DNA of 64,000 nt from assembly GCA_963792655.1 (NCBI GenBank), contig CAWBWU010000001.1, forward strand, positions 558,001-622,000. The letters run 5' to 3'. Shown one piece after another: positions 8,631 to 17,689 of the stretch (position 1 is its first letter; each line of letters opens with the position of its first letter). The translations under genes and the position numbers were made by a program. The notes below the pieces were generated by a model. That model was not told the origin of the DNA. It was given only the letters and a program-made list of their open reading frames with translations, and searched no databases. The DNA is from DOZZ01 sp963792655. Its GTDB lineage: Bacteria > Acidobacteriota > Terriglobia > Bryobacterales > Bryobacteraceae.

Positions 8631-9250
8631 TATTTTCTAAGAACAGCAAGTAAGCGGCCTTGGAGTTCGAGCTCTGAGGCCGCAACAAAGATCGGCTTCA
8701 TCATCGAATTCGCAGGCTGCAGGCGAACCATCCCGTTCGGTTCGCGATAGAAGCGCTTCAAAGTCGTCTCACTCCCGCCCACCAACGCGACAACGATGTC
8801 GCCATCTTTCACATCACGCGCTTTTTCAACCAGCACCATGTCGCCGCTGCAAATGTGATCGTCGATCATCGAATCGCCGCGCACTTCCAGGGCATAGGTG
8901 TCGCTGTTGCCGAGAAAATCGGCAAAGCTCAAACTCGCGCGCTGTTCAATCGATTCCACGGGCTGACCGGCAGCAATCCGTCCAAGTAGCGGAACCTCCC
9001 AGCGCTGCTCCTGCTTGTGGCGTCGCTGCTCCTGCAGATATTTCGGCGCGACATCGACGGAGCGGCTCTGGTTGTGCCCGCGCTTCAGGTATCCCTTGGT
9101 CTGCAGCGCAGTGATGTGCTTGTGAACTGTCGCAAGCGACGCCAGTTTCAGGTCGCGCGCGATCTCTTCATAGCTCGGGCTGAACCCGTTCTCATCGACG
9201 AACCGGGCAATGCAGTCGAGCACTTCTTTCTGACGCCGGGTGATTGCCAT
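8627..9250 (-). CDS. lexA: LexA repressor
   Basis: A 207-residue SOS-response repressor and self-cleaving serine peptidase (S24). The winged-helix DNA-binding domain occupies residues 1-66 (TRRQKEVLDCIARFVDENGFSPSYEEIA). The autocleavage Ala94-Gly95 bond sits in GRIAAGQPVE, the catalytic Ser127 in GDSM and the catalytic Lys165 in ETTLKRF. RecA filaments on single-stranded DNA trigger cleavage and derepress DNA repair genes. No canonical Gram-positive or E. coli SOS box is obvious in the short upstream region. Confidence 0.97.
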   Translation of the reverse strand: MAITRRQKEVLDCIARFVDENGFSPSYEEIARDLKLASLATVHKHITALQTKGYLKRGHNQSRSVDVAPKYLQEQRRHKQEQRWEVPLLGRIAAGQPVESIEQRASLSFADFLGNSDTYALEVRGDSMIDDHICSGDMVLVEKARDVKDGDIVVALVGGSETTLKRFYREPNGMVRLQPANSMMKPIFVAASELELQGRLLAVLRKY

Positions 9251-9292
9251 GGCCTATTGTGGGCGAAGAAAAGGGGAAACGTCAAGGCTTCT

Positions 9293-9775
9293 CTACTCGT
9301 TCCTCTTAAACTTCTCCTTCAACGCCAACCGATACTCACGCCGTGTCCCTGCCTCTTCATACCGTCGAATCTCTTCCTCTGTTTCCGGAATCACTGGGGC
9401 AACTGGCACGCGATTGCCTTGCCGGTCAATGGCGACGAACGTCAGATAGGCCGAAGAGGTGTGGCGAATTTCGCCGGCGATCAGGTCTTCCACCAGCACG
9501 CGAACGCCAACTTCCATTGACGTGCGGAACACTCGATTCACTGCCGAGTGCAGCCGCACCCACTGGCCCATTTTGACTGGATGCAGAAAGGTCATGTGAT
9601 CGACCGACGCCGTCACTACGATCTGCCGGCTATGCCGCATCGCGGCCATTGCTGCTGCGAGATCTACCAGGTGCATGACCTTGCCGCCCAGCAGATTGCC
9701 GAGGCTGTTGGCATCGTTGGGGAGCGCGAGCTCAGAGTACTCGGAGTAGGATTCGCGGACAGGTTTGCCTTGCAT
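9293..9775 (-). CDS. Acyl-CoA thioesterase (hotdog fold)
   Basis: A 160-residue hotdog-fold protein of the cytosolic acyl-CoA hydrolase (BACH/YciA-like) family. Visible family features are the NSLGNLLGGKVMHLVDLAAAMAA helix-containing core, TASVDHMTFLHPVKMGQ and the ASSAYLTFVAID-like strand (here TSSAYLTFVAID). It hydrolyses acyl-CoA to free acid and CoA in the cytoplasm; chain-length preference cannot be read from sequence. Same strand as lexA with a 42-base gap, and may be transcribed with it. Confidence 0.9.
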   Translation of the reverse strand: MQGKPVRESYSEYSELALPNDANSLGNLLGGKVMHLVDLAAAMAAMRHSRQIVVTASVDHMTFLHPVKMGQWVRLHSAVNRVFRTSMEVGVRVLVEDLIAGEIRHTSSAYLTFVAIDRQGNRVPVAPVIPETEEEIRRYEEAGTRREYRLALKEKFKRNE

Positions 9776-9801
9776 GTGGCTTCAGCATAGCGAGTGCAAA
9801 C

Positions 9802-11789
9802 TCAGAATGCCCAGGTCACGCTGGTATAGCCGGTATGCGCACGAAAGTTCTGCTTGCTACTGAATAGACCGAAGTCTTCGGCATAGCCGTAGAACTGATA
9901 TCCCGCATTCCAGCGCAGCTTCTCGCGCAACCGTATCGAGACACGCGCGAGCGGTGATTGATAGGTCAAGGGAAAGGTCTGCACTGATGAGAGCAGGCCG
10001 GGAACAGTACCGGTGTCACTTGCATTGCGCGATCGTCCATCGCCCACATCGCGAGTGATGCTGTAGCCGAGATAGACGTCCGTTCGTTTGCGCCACGTCG
10101 TGTGCACGCTAAGGTTCGCCGCATGAATGTTGCTGACATACAAGCTGTCGAAGCCCGTGATGTACTTCGGCCGGCCCTCACCGGCGAAGAACGCGAGGCC
10201 GCCGAGTGTGTCGAGGTGCAGATGCGAGTACGAACTATCGAACGACCAGTTCGTTCGCGGCGTCCACGAGAAATCGGCGTAGGCGTTGCGCGCACGCGAG
10301 GAGTACGCGGTCACCACAACCGAATTGTTGCTGTAGTTCTCTTTGTACCCGGCACGAATCTGGAACGGCTTCACGCGGTATTGAACCATCGCATTGATCG
10401 TGTGATAGTTTGCGTCTGCCGTGGGACTTAGTGGATGGTCGTTGCGCCCGATCTCGCCTTCGAAGCGAACGCGCACGGATGGCAGGGGTACCCAGTTCAC
10501 ACCGGCCACCCCGGCGTGCAGATGATTGTCCACCACATTGACGGTGTTGACGAACGGCGTTGCGGGGTCGCTGACGTTGTCGATGGAACGCACCTCACGT
10601 GCCGAGTAGCGATAGCCGCCATACATATCAAAGGTCTTCGCAAGGCGGTAATGCGCGTCGGTTGAATTCTCAATCAGCCGGATTCCGAGAAATTCAAATA
10701 ACAATGCAGTACCGGAACCGACGGAGTTATCGAACTCGGTGTACGCGGCGTTGCCGTCGATCCGAATATTGCGAAACGCCGTGCTGTTGACAACAGTGAC
10801 CCGGTCGCTCGGGAACCAGCTCAGCGAAGCGTCTCCCGTGACCACCGGGCGTTGCGCATTGCCGGCGACAGTAATCTGCCGGTTGCTCGCCGAATCCTTG
10901 CGGCACGACACCCGCGGCGTTCTCGGCCTGAATGAAAGCCGCGATTGCCGCTCGACTGCGTGAAGCGGCCGTTCACGGCGAAGCGTTTGGACGTTGCCAA
11001 CACGTTCACCAGCCAGCCAGGTGTCGAGCCGTGATAGGGTTCTGCGCGATAGAAGTTCGTCAGCAGCGTGGGATCATTCGCTGCAGTTCCGCTCTCAGCG
11101 GCTGCCAAGGTAAGCGGCGAATCTTCTTTGTAAAACTCCCATCGCCGCAAACCGTAAGCCGCACATGCGGAAGATCCACCTCAGCTCCCAACCGGTATTC
11201 ATTCCACTGGCGCTTCACATCCGCGAACACGGGAAAGACGTCGCTCGGATTGGTGAACGGCACAGTGGTAAGCGCCGCGCCATCTTGCGCAGTCCGGCTA
11301 TAACCGGCCCGCACCCGTACCTTCGATTGCGGCATCAGCAACAGGTCGTGATCCTGCCAGCGATGCCGGATGTCCCAACGATGCAAGCCGCCCGATACGA
11401 CGAACCCCGGATTGAAGTAATCGTTGGAGCGCCAGAGCAGGTCATAGCGATACGCGCGATTTTTCTGAATGCGAAACGTCGCGCTCTCATATGGGTCGTT
11501 CCCGAGCCCTTGCGTGGTCAGCAGCACTTCGTCGAAATACTTGCCGTGCCCGGTGCGGGAGTTCACAGTAAAGCTGCTGTTGAGCAGGCGAATGCCATTG
11601 CCGTAGTTGACGACGCTCTTGTACTGATCGCGATCGCCATTCACCACGGCGAAGCGGTAACCCGTCTCAACGGAATCGACGATGTTGTAACCGTTCACAT
11701 CCGTGCCGCGCACGGGCCCTACCGGTTCCTGTGCCCAGCATGTGACGCACGCCCAAACGGTTATCAACGCTGCCAGCAGAGCTCTTCAT
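9802..11789 (-). CDS. MtrB/PioB-type decaheme-associated outer-membrane beta-barrel, three frameshifts
   Basis: The intended gene is about 660 residues and is spread over three frames. The start is ATG 11789, overlapping the cytochrome stop as ATGA; the signal peptide (ALLAALITVWACVTCWAQEP) is one base out of frame with that ATG. Further switches lie near 11143-11150 (at LRRWEFYKED) and 10930 (at RGFIQAEN). The rest is beta-strand-rich sequence with many aromatic and Arg/Tyr residues and ends in the terminal-strand signature TSVTWAF. Together with the upstream decaheme cytochrome this matches the porin sheath of MtrAB/PioAB conduits that pass electrons across the outer membrane. Confidence 0.75.
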
Positions 11790-12763
11790 CGCAGGAAGTT
11801 CCGATCGCTGTTCGAGCCGTGGATGCGCACGTGGCAAGTCGTGCAGCGCTGATAGCGTGGGTCCAGCATGTTGTGGGATTGACTTTGCGAGGGCACACCG
11901 CCCGCGCTCAAGCCGAAGTTGCCCGCGCCGTTGTGGCATTCGAGGCACAGGGTCCACGTGACCGGCCGTTTCAGCAGCTTCGCATTCATCGAGCCGTGCG
12001 GGCTATGACAGCTTTCGCAGCCATCGACGCGTAGCGTCGCGTGCTCGAACACAAATGGGCCGCGCTTATCGGAGTGACACTTCAAGCACGGCTCTTCATT
12101 GCCCATGGCCTGTTCCATCAGGCGCGGCCTTGCACCCATGCGCCACGTCGGAGTGAAGCCGCCGTGCGGGTTGTGGCAGTCCGAACACTGCACCACGCCC
12201 TCGTTCACGCGATGCTTCACCGGCATCTCAAACTGCGCGCGCACCGTTGCGTGACAGCCGTAGCAGACTTCGCGCTGCACATTGGCGAGTAGAAACTTCG
12301 GCTGGTTCGATTTGTGAATCGAGTGGCAGTTGGTGCAAACCACGTTGGCTTGCGAATGCGCAGAGGCTCGGATGTTCGCGCGCTGCATCTGGCGCCCATG
12401 GCACGTCAGACAGCTCTCGAGCACTTGTGCCGGTTGCAGCCGCGAGTAAGCGACGATCTTCGACTTATCGCCATGCCCCTCAATGTGCGCTTTGCCTGGT
12501 CCGTGGCATCCTTCGCAGCCGGTATGCGCCGGATCTTCCTTGCCGCTCGCCACCGATTGGAAGTGAGGATTCTTGTAGAACTTCAGCCAGACATCGGGAT
12601 GGCAGCCTTTGCACGCGATACTGCCGGCGTAGCCGCCCGGCTCAGCCGCGGTGGCGACAGAGAAGGGCAATGCCCAAAGCAGAAACATCGCTATTGCCAG
12701 ACCGCGCCCGACCCCTGAGCTCAGGCGCCTCCCGACTTCCCCCATCGCCACGTTTCCGATCAT
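11786..12763 (-). CDS. DmsE/MtrA-like decaheme c-type cytochrome
   Basis: A 325-residue secreted cytochrome with exactly ten CXXCH motifs (CKGCH, CEGCH, CLTCH, CTNCH, CYGCH, CSDCH, CLKCH, CESCH, CLECH, CTTCH). The start at 12763 places a signal peptide (hydrophobic stretch LAIAMFLLWALPFSVATA) before the first haem; a longer upstream frame exists but would run through the intergenic promoter region. In the MtrA/PioA/DmsE family the haem chain threads through an outer-membrane barrel, and the next gene, coupled by ATGA, is such a barrel. Probably regulated by the divergent OmpR-type system. Confidence 0.9.
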   Translation of the reverse strand: MIGNVAMGEVGRRLSSGVGRGLAIAMFLLWALPFSVATAAEPGGYAGSIACKGCHPDVWLKFYKNPHFQSVASGKEDPAHTGCEGCHGPGKAHIEGHGDKSKIVAYSRLQPAQVLESCLTCHGRQMQRANIRASAHSQANVVCTNCHSIHKSNQPKFLLANVQREVCYGCHATVRAQFEMPVKHRVNEGVVQCSDCHNPHGGFTPTWRMGARPRLMEQAMGNEEPCLKCHSDKRGPFVFEHATLRVDGCESCHSPHGSMNAKLLKRPVTWTLCLECHNGAGNFGLSAGGVPSQSQSHNMLDPRYQRCTTCHVRIHGSNSDRNFLR

Positions 12764-12793
12764 ACGGGAGTTGTTCACTGAGCTAAGCTGCGA

Positions 12794-12812
12794 GTTGTAA
12801 AAGTGTTGTAAA
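12794..12812. promoter_or_regulatory. Direct repeat GTTGTAAA x2, candidate OmpR-type operator
   Basis: GTTGTAAA occurs at 12794-12801 and again at 12805-12812, eleven bases apart start to start, in the same orientation. This is the geometry bound by OmpR/PhoB-family winged-helix dimers. It lies in the 93-base gap between the divergent decaheme cytochrome gene and an OmpR-family regulator gene. Binding is inferred. Confidence 0.45.
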
Positions 12813-12820
12813 TGCAAGCG

Positions 12821-12840
12821 AAGGCCAATAGAGAGGCCTT
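12821..12840 (+). other. Leader hairpin AAGGCC-N8-GGCCTT
   Basis: A perfect six-base-pair inverted repeat with an eight-base loop, just upstream of the response-regulator start at 12857. It would fall in the 5' leader if transcription starts near 12815. Could be a weak leader structure or a second protein-binding palindrome. Confidence 0.3.
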
Positions 12841-12856
12841 TCACTGCGTTAGAGTG

Positions 12857-13540
12857 ATGGTGCGCATGGAAACCATTCTGGTGATCGACGACGATGCGAA
12901 TCTGCGCGATACGATCGGCCTGCTGCTCGATCGCGAAGGCTTCCACTCCGTCCAGGCAGGAGACGGAAAAACCGGACTCGATCAAGCCATGCTCATCAAA
13001 CCCGATCTGGTTATGGTCGACTTGCGCCTGCCGGGCATGTCGGGAATTGAGGTCTGTAAGCAGTTGCGCGGCTCGGGTGTGAAGACGCCCATCATTGTGC
13101 TGAGCGCCGTCGGTGACGAAGTGGATAAAGTGCTGCTGCTCGAAGTGGGCGCAGACGACTATGTCGTGAAGCCCTTCGGCACGCGCGAGTTGCTGGCCCG
13201 GATTCGCGCAGTGTTGCGCCGGTCATCCGGCGAGAAGCACACGGTGCTGACGTTCGGTGATGTGCAAGTGGACTTACAACGCCGCAGCATCACGCGTGCC
13301 GGCGCGGAATTGAAGTTCACGCCGGCTGAATACAACCTGCTCACTTACTTCCTGCAGAATCCCGATCGCGCGTTGTCGCGGGATGTCATTCTCAATTCCG
13401 TGTGGGGCTACGAATCTTATCCCAACACACGCACGGTGGACGCGCATGTGGTCCGGCTGCGCCAGAAGCTTGAAAAAGATTCCAACGCGCCTCGTCACTT
13501 CATCACGGTCCACAAGGTGGGCTACCGCTTTCTACCTTGA
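12857..13540 (+). CDS. OmpR-family response regulator
   Basis: About 227 residues. The receiver domain has the acidic pocket D11-D13 (VIDDDAN), phosphoacceptor D55 (MVDLRLPGMSG) and the conserved Lys in DDYVVKPFG. It is followed by a winged-helix Trans_reg_C domain (LKFTPAEYNLLTYFLQNPDRALSR, then RTVDAHVVRLRQKLE and the final VHKVGYRF). Start at 12857; ATG 12866 is an alternative. It is the first gene of an operon that ends with a sensor kinase at 15955-17683 and is divergent from the decaheme cytochrome, which it probably controls. The next gene overlaps its stop (TGATG). Confidence 0.95.
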   Translation: MVRMETILVIDDDANLRDTIGLLLDREGFHSVQAGDGKTGLDQAMLIKPDLVMVDLRLPGMSGIEVCKQLRGSGVKTPIIVLSAVGDEVDKVLLLEVGADDYVVKPFGTRELLARIRAVLRRSSGEKHTVLTFGDVQVDLQRRSITRAGAELKFTPAEYNLLTYFLQNPDRALSRDVILNSVWGYESYPNTRTVDAHVVRLRQKLEKDSNAPRHFITVHKVGYRFLP

Positions 13541-13927
13541 TGTCCGCAGCCGCCTCACGCATCGTCATCCTTGTTGAAGACAGCCGGGATTGTGCCGAAA
13601 CGCTGCAGATCGCGCTTCGAAGCGTTGCGCGGTGTTGAGACCCATGTCGCGCTCAGCGGGCGAGCCGCGCTTGAATTGGTTGCCGAATACAACGGACGGG
13701 TCGCCGCCATCGTGACGGATCTGCAAATGCCACGCATGAGCGGCCTTGACCTGTTGCAGCAACTCAAAGCGAACGATGCGCATCGCCACATTCCGGTCGT
13801 GATCATCAGTGGCGAGAGTGACCCACTGCTTCCCGCGCGCTCCCTCGCTTGCGGTGCGCATGCCTTCTTTGTGAAACCGTACTCGCCGCTTGCTGTGCGA
13901 CAAACGCTGGAGGAACTTCTGCAATGA
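13540..13927 (+). CDS. Receiver-only response regulator, one-base frameshift
   Basis: About 128 residues comprising only a CheY-like receiver domain. The first 33 codons from ATG 13540 carry the acidic residues (ILVEDSRD). The frame then meets TGA, and the remainder, with phosphoacceptor Asp in IVTDLQMPRMSG, switch Ser in VVIISGES and Lys in FFVKPYSP, is in the next frame. The join is near 13630 (SVARGVETHVAL). The span has one base too many for an open gene. No output domain follows, so it may act as a phosphate sink or protein-contact regulator. It overlaps both neighbours (TGATG, ATGA), so it is an integral part of the operon. Confidence 0.8.
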
Positions 13928-15276
13928 GAAACCCTCGACTCATCACGCTACTCCTCATCGCCGCGCCGCTGGTGGCGCAGAATGATGTCGGTGTTGGTGT
14001 CAAGCTTGACGCCAAACTGGACGCGATTCTCACACGGCTCGATCAGATGGAGCAGAGCAATCGCCAGCTTGCTGAAGAGGTCCGCTCCCTTCGCGAACAG
14101 CTAAGCGCAGAGCGCGCGGCCGTCGAACCTGCACAGCCGCCGCTGCCGGAACGCGTTGCGGTGCTGGAGCAGCAGAGCAGCGAAGTGGCACAGACCAAGG
14201 TCGAAAGTTCGCAGAAGATGCCCGTCGCCGTCACGGGCATGCTCCTGTTCAACGCGTTTCACAACGGCCAGCACGGCGGTAGCGCGCAGTACCCTGTGCT
14301 CGCCTCGAACAACGCAAGCAGCAGGAGCGCGGGCGCCTCGCTCCGGCAAACAGTCCTTGGGTTGACGTTCCACGGACCCGAGCTGCCTTTTGGCGGCAAA
14401 GTATCCGGGTCTTTGTTCATGGACTTTTTCGCGGGCTCCCAACAGCCTGACAACCATCTGCTGCACATCCGCGTAGCAACGGTCGATCTCGCCTGGAAGA
14501 ACACGACTTTGACTGTCGGGCAGGACAAGCCCATCATTGCGCCGCGCGAGCCCGATTCATTAGCGCAGGTGGGTGTTTCGCCGCTGACCGGCGCGGGTAA
14601 TCTATGGGACTGGCAGCCGCAGGTCCGTATCGAACAGCGCTTCGCGCTCGGCGACAACACGGGCATTCGTGCGCAAGCCGGCGTCTATGAAACAAGCGAG
14701 ACCGACATCTCAGTTCCTACTGCTTACGCCAGAACGCTCGAGACGTTTCGGCCCGGCTATGAGGGCCGTGCCGAGTTCTGGCATGCGTGGGGCACGCGGC
14801 GTATTGAACTCGCACCCGGCTTTCACGCGAGCAGCACGCATGTTGCGGGAACCACTGTTGATTCGCGCGCGGTCTCGTTCGATTTTCTTGCCGCACCTGC
14901 TTCGAAGCTGCAGTTCACGGGCGCATGGTTCAGCGGCCAGGACCTTCCGGTGCTCGGCGGTCTCAGGCAGGGCGTGCACATCTTGTCGTATGGAAACATC
15001 ACGCCCGTGCATAGCGCCGGCGGATGGGCGCAGCTCGCGATCTTCGCAACGAAGCGGGCCAACGTTCACATCTACGGCGGAGAGCAACAAGACCGCGCTT
15101 CGGATATCGCAACCGGCGGCATCCGCAGAAATGTTGCGTACGCCGGAAACGTCATCTATCGTATTGCTCCGAACGTGTTGGGCAGCGTCGAGGCGTCACA
15201 AACGCGAACCACTTACTTGAATGTCGGCAGGCGATTGAACAATCACTATGATCTGGCGCTGGCTTATCTTTTCTAA
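13924..15276 (+). CDS. Porin-like outer-membrane protein with N-terminal coiled coil
   Basis: A 450-residue exported protein starting at 13924 (ATGA overlap with the receiver gene). Signal peptide at residues 1-18; a heptad-like coiled coil at about 35-85 (LDAILTRLDQMEQSNRQLAEEVRSLREQL); then a long beta-barrel region ending in an aromatic C-terminus (YDLALAYLF) suitable for BAM-mediated insertion. This architecture resembles DcaP/trimeric-type porins of unknown substrate. Placed between the regulators and a cupredoxin-like gene, it could admit the ligand or metal sensed by the kinase, which is inference. Confidence 0.8.
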   Translation: MRNPRLITLLLIAAPLVAQNDVGVGVKLDAKLDAILTRLDQMEQSNRQLAEEVRSLREQLSAERAAVEPAQPPLPERVAVLEQQSSEVAQTKVESSQKMPVAVTGMLLFNAFHNGQHGGSAQYPVLASNNASSRSAGASLRQTVLGLTFHGPELPFGGKVSGSLFMDFFAGSQQPDNHLLHIRVATVDLAWKNTTLTVGQDKPIIAPREPDSLAQVGVSPLTGAGNLWDWQPQVRIEQRFALGDNTGIRAQAGVYETSETDISVPTAYARTLETFRPGYEGRAEFWHAWGTRRIELAPGFHASSTHVAGTTVDSRAVSFDFLAAPASKLQFTGAWFSGQDLPVLGGLRQGVHILSYGNITPVHSAGGWAQLAIFATKRANVHIYGGEQQDRASDIATGGIRRNVAYAGNVIYRIAPNVLGSVEASQTRTTYLNVGRRLNNHYDLALAYLF

Positions 15277-15955
15277 ACTGGCGTTGCCGCTTGCGGCGCT
15301 CGCAGCCACGGTTAGCGGCCATATCGAGCTGACCAACTCCAGCGACGCGGGCGTGCGCAGGCACAACTATGCGGGCGTTGTCGTGTCGCTTGCGCCGGTC
15401 GGCCAGGTGCATGCTGATGCTCCCGCGCATCACGCCCGCATGCTGCAGAAAGACAAGATGTTTCTGCCTCATGTGCTGGCGGTGCAAGCCGGCACGGTTG
15501 TCGATTTCCCCAACGCTGACCCGATCTTTCACAACGCGTTCTCGAGCTACAGCGGCCAGATCTTCGACGTCGGGCTTTACCCGCCGGGCGACAGCCGTTC
15601 GGTACGCTTCGCCCGTCCTGGTGTTGTGCGTGTGTTCTGCAACATTCACCAGTCGATGAGCGCTTTGATTGTCGTGGTGAACTCGCCATACTTCGCCGTG
15701 ACGGATGCGCGAGGCTTATTCAGCATCAACGCGCCGGCAGGTGATTACGAGTTGCGCATCTATCACGAGCGCGCAACGGATCAGACGCTACGTGCTCTGG
15801 CGCGACCTTTACAAGTTACCGAGAGCGGGGCCGAGCTGCCTCCCATCAAAGTTTCCGAAGCCGGATACTTGCCTTCGGCGCACAAAAATAAACATGGTCA
15901 GGACTACCCGCCTGCCTCCAACGACCGTGCCGTCTATCCCGGTGTGAGGAACTGA
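15248..15955 (+). CDS. Cupredoxin-like periplasmic protein (methylamine-utilisation type)
   Basis: A 235-residue exported protein. Signal peptide at 1-20. The cupredoxin-like domain (about 21-145) holds a full potential type I copper set: His95 (PIFHNAF), Cys131, His134 and Met137 (FCNIHQSM). A C-terminal carboxypeptidase-regulatory-like/beta-sandwich segment (about 145-200, ARGLFSINAPAGDYELRIYHE) follows. This layout is that of plastocyanin-like proteins annotated as methylamine utilisation proteins. It could shuttle electrons in the periplasm or bind copper. It overlaps the porin end by 29 bases and the kinase start by one, so it is tightly coupled. Confidence 0.85.
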   Translation: MIWRWLIFSKLALPLAALAATVSGHIELTNSSDAGVRRHNYAGVVVSLAPVGQVHADAPAHHARMLQKDKMFLPHVLAVQAGTVVDFPNADPIFHNAFSSYSGQIFDVGLYPPGDSRSVRFARPGVVRVFCNIHQSMSALIVVVNSPYFAVTDARGLFSINAPAGDYELRIYHERATDQTLRALARPLQVTESGAELPPIKVSEAGYLPSAHKNKHGQDYPPASNDRAVYPGVRN

Positions 15956-17683
15956 TGGGACGCCCGCTCTCGCTGCTGTGGAAGATTCTGCTCTCGACGT
16001 CAATTGCGATCACTGCTCTGCTCGCGCTTACCGGATGGTTTGTGCAGGATCAGATGCTCAGTTCGATGTCGCAGAACCTTGAGGGCGAGATGCGCACGAG
16101 TTCGCAGGCATACGACTCGCTCTGGCAATCGCGTGCGGAGATGCTGAGCACCGTGAGTCTGGTGATCAGCCGCATGCCCGACGTGCGCGCTGCTTTTCGC
16201 ACACAAGACCAGGCGACTATTCGCGACACGGCCGGTGAGATCTGGTCGCGCGTTTCGAAATCGGCAGGTCTGTTTCTGGTGACCGACCCACAGGGCGGCG
16301 TGATTGCGTCGCTCGGCGGCACGCACGGCCTGGGCGACGACGTCCCCGCTGTGCGCGAAGCCAGTGCGCGGTTTCCGCAGCAGACGGCCGGCTTCGTTCA
16401 TCACGACGGACACCTGTTCGAGATCGTCGTCACGCCTGTTTACATTGAGTCCGGCAGCGGTCCGGGGTTGTTGAACGTGTTAGTGGCCGGCTTTCCTGTT
16501 GACCAGAAGGTTGCGCTCGATTTGAAAGAACACACGGGTGGCAGCGATTTCGTTTTCCTGGTGCAAGGCCGTCCCGTCGCGTCTACCGTGAGTTCACAAA
16601 TCAGCGCAGCGCTTCCGGGCGCCGTGGCCAAGGCCGGTGGTCTGCCGCGCTTGAAGATCGACGGCAAAGATTTTGCGGTGATGCGCAGCGACCTTGCGCG
16701 ACATGTCCGGCAAGCCCTTGGGCGAACTGCTGATCGTGCGCTCGTTCGAGGCTGTGCAGCGCAACATCGCGCGGCTGGAACGGAACTTGATCATGACCTG
16801 GATCGCTGCGATTCTTGCCGGGCTTGGTCTGAGCTACCTGCTTGCGCGGCGCGTGTTAGAACCGATCCAACAACTGGATCGCGCGGCGGCGCAGATTGCG
16901 CAACAGAACTACCAGACGCGCGTACCGCTTGCCGGTGAAGACGAACTCGGCCGCCTGGCGCGTACCTTCAACGCGATGTGCCGCTCCATTCAGGAAGCGC
17001 GCGAAGAGTTGATTCGCAGCGAGCGCATCTCGACCATCGGGCGTCTCTCCAGTTCCATCGTGCACGATCTCCGCAACCCGCTGGCCTCCATTTACGGAGG
17101 CGCGGAACTGCTGATGGATGGCGATTGGAGCGAGTCGCAGATGAAGCGCCTGGCTTCCAACATCTATCGTTCGTCGCGCTCGATCAAAGACATGTTGAAT
17201 GAGCTGGTCGACGTATCGCGCGGAAGGATTCAGCAGCCGGAGACCTGCCTCTTGAAGGAAGTGATTGCCGTTGCGGTGGAGGCGCACGCTGCAACAGCAG
17301 ATTCGCAGGAAGTTGCCATTCACCTCCATGTCCCCGAGAACATCGAGATTCCGATGGAGCGCGCACGCATGGAGCGCGTCTTTCTGAACCTGATCGGCAA
17401 CGCGCTGGAAGTGATGCCGGATGGCGGCAGCATCGATATCGGCGCGACTGCCGAGAATTCCGAAGTGCTGGTTACCGTGGAGGACACCGGGCCCGGAATT
17501 CCGGTATCCATCCGTCCGACGTTATTTCAGCCGTTCTCCAGTTCAGGAAAAAGAAATGGCCTGGGCTTGGGTCTTGCGTTGTCGCGGCAAGCCGTTCTCG
17601 ATCACGGCGGCGATATCTGGATCGATGAAGCCTGCGAACGAGGCACGCGCTTCTGTCTCAAACTGCCGGGGCACAGCGCGTGA
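15955..17683 (+). CDS. Membrane sensor histidine kinase, one-base frameshift
   Basis: About 576 residues in two frames joined near 16700, where SDLAR continues as DMSGKPLGELLIV. Layout: transmembrane helix (about 8-28), extracytoplasmic sensor region of about 225 residues with CACHE-like features (FLVTDPQGGVIASLGG), second membrane helix (LIMTWIAAILAGLGLSYLLA), HAMP linker (RRVLEPIQQLDRAAAQIAQQNY), DHp helix with phospho-accepting His in SSIVHDLRNPL, and ATPase domain with NLIGNALEVMP, DTGPGIP and GLGLGLAL. It probably phosphorylates the OmpR-type and receiver-only proteins encoded upstream. The signal could be redox state, metal or an electron acceptor; this is not shown by sequence. Confidence 0.88.
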
Positions 17684-17689
17684 GCGAAG

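Noticed and set aside
12764..12985. Long N-terminal extension of the decaheme cytochrome
   Set aside because: It would run through the divergent promoter region and over the start of the response-regulator gene, and would place the signal peptide internally.
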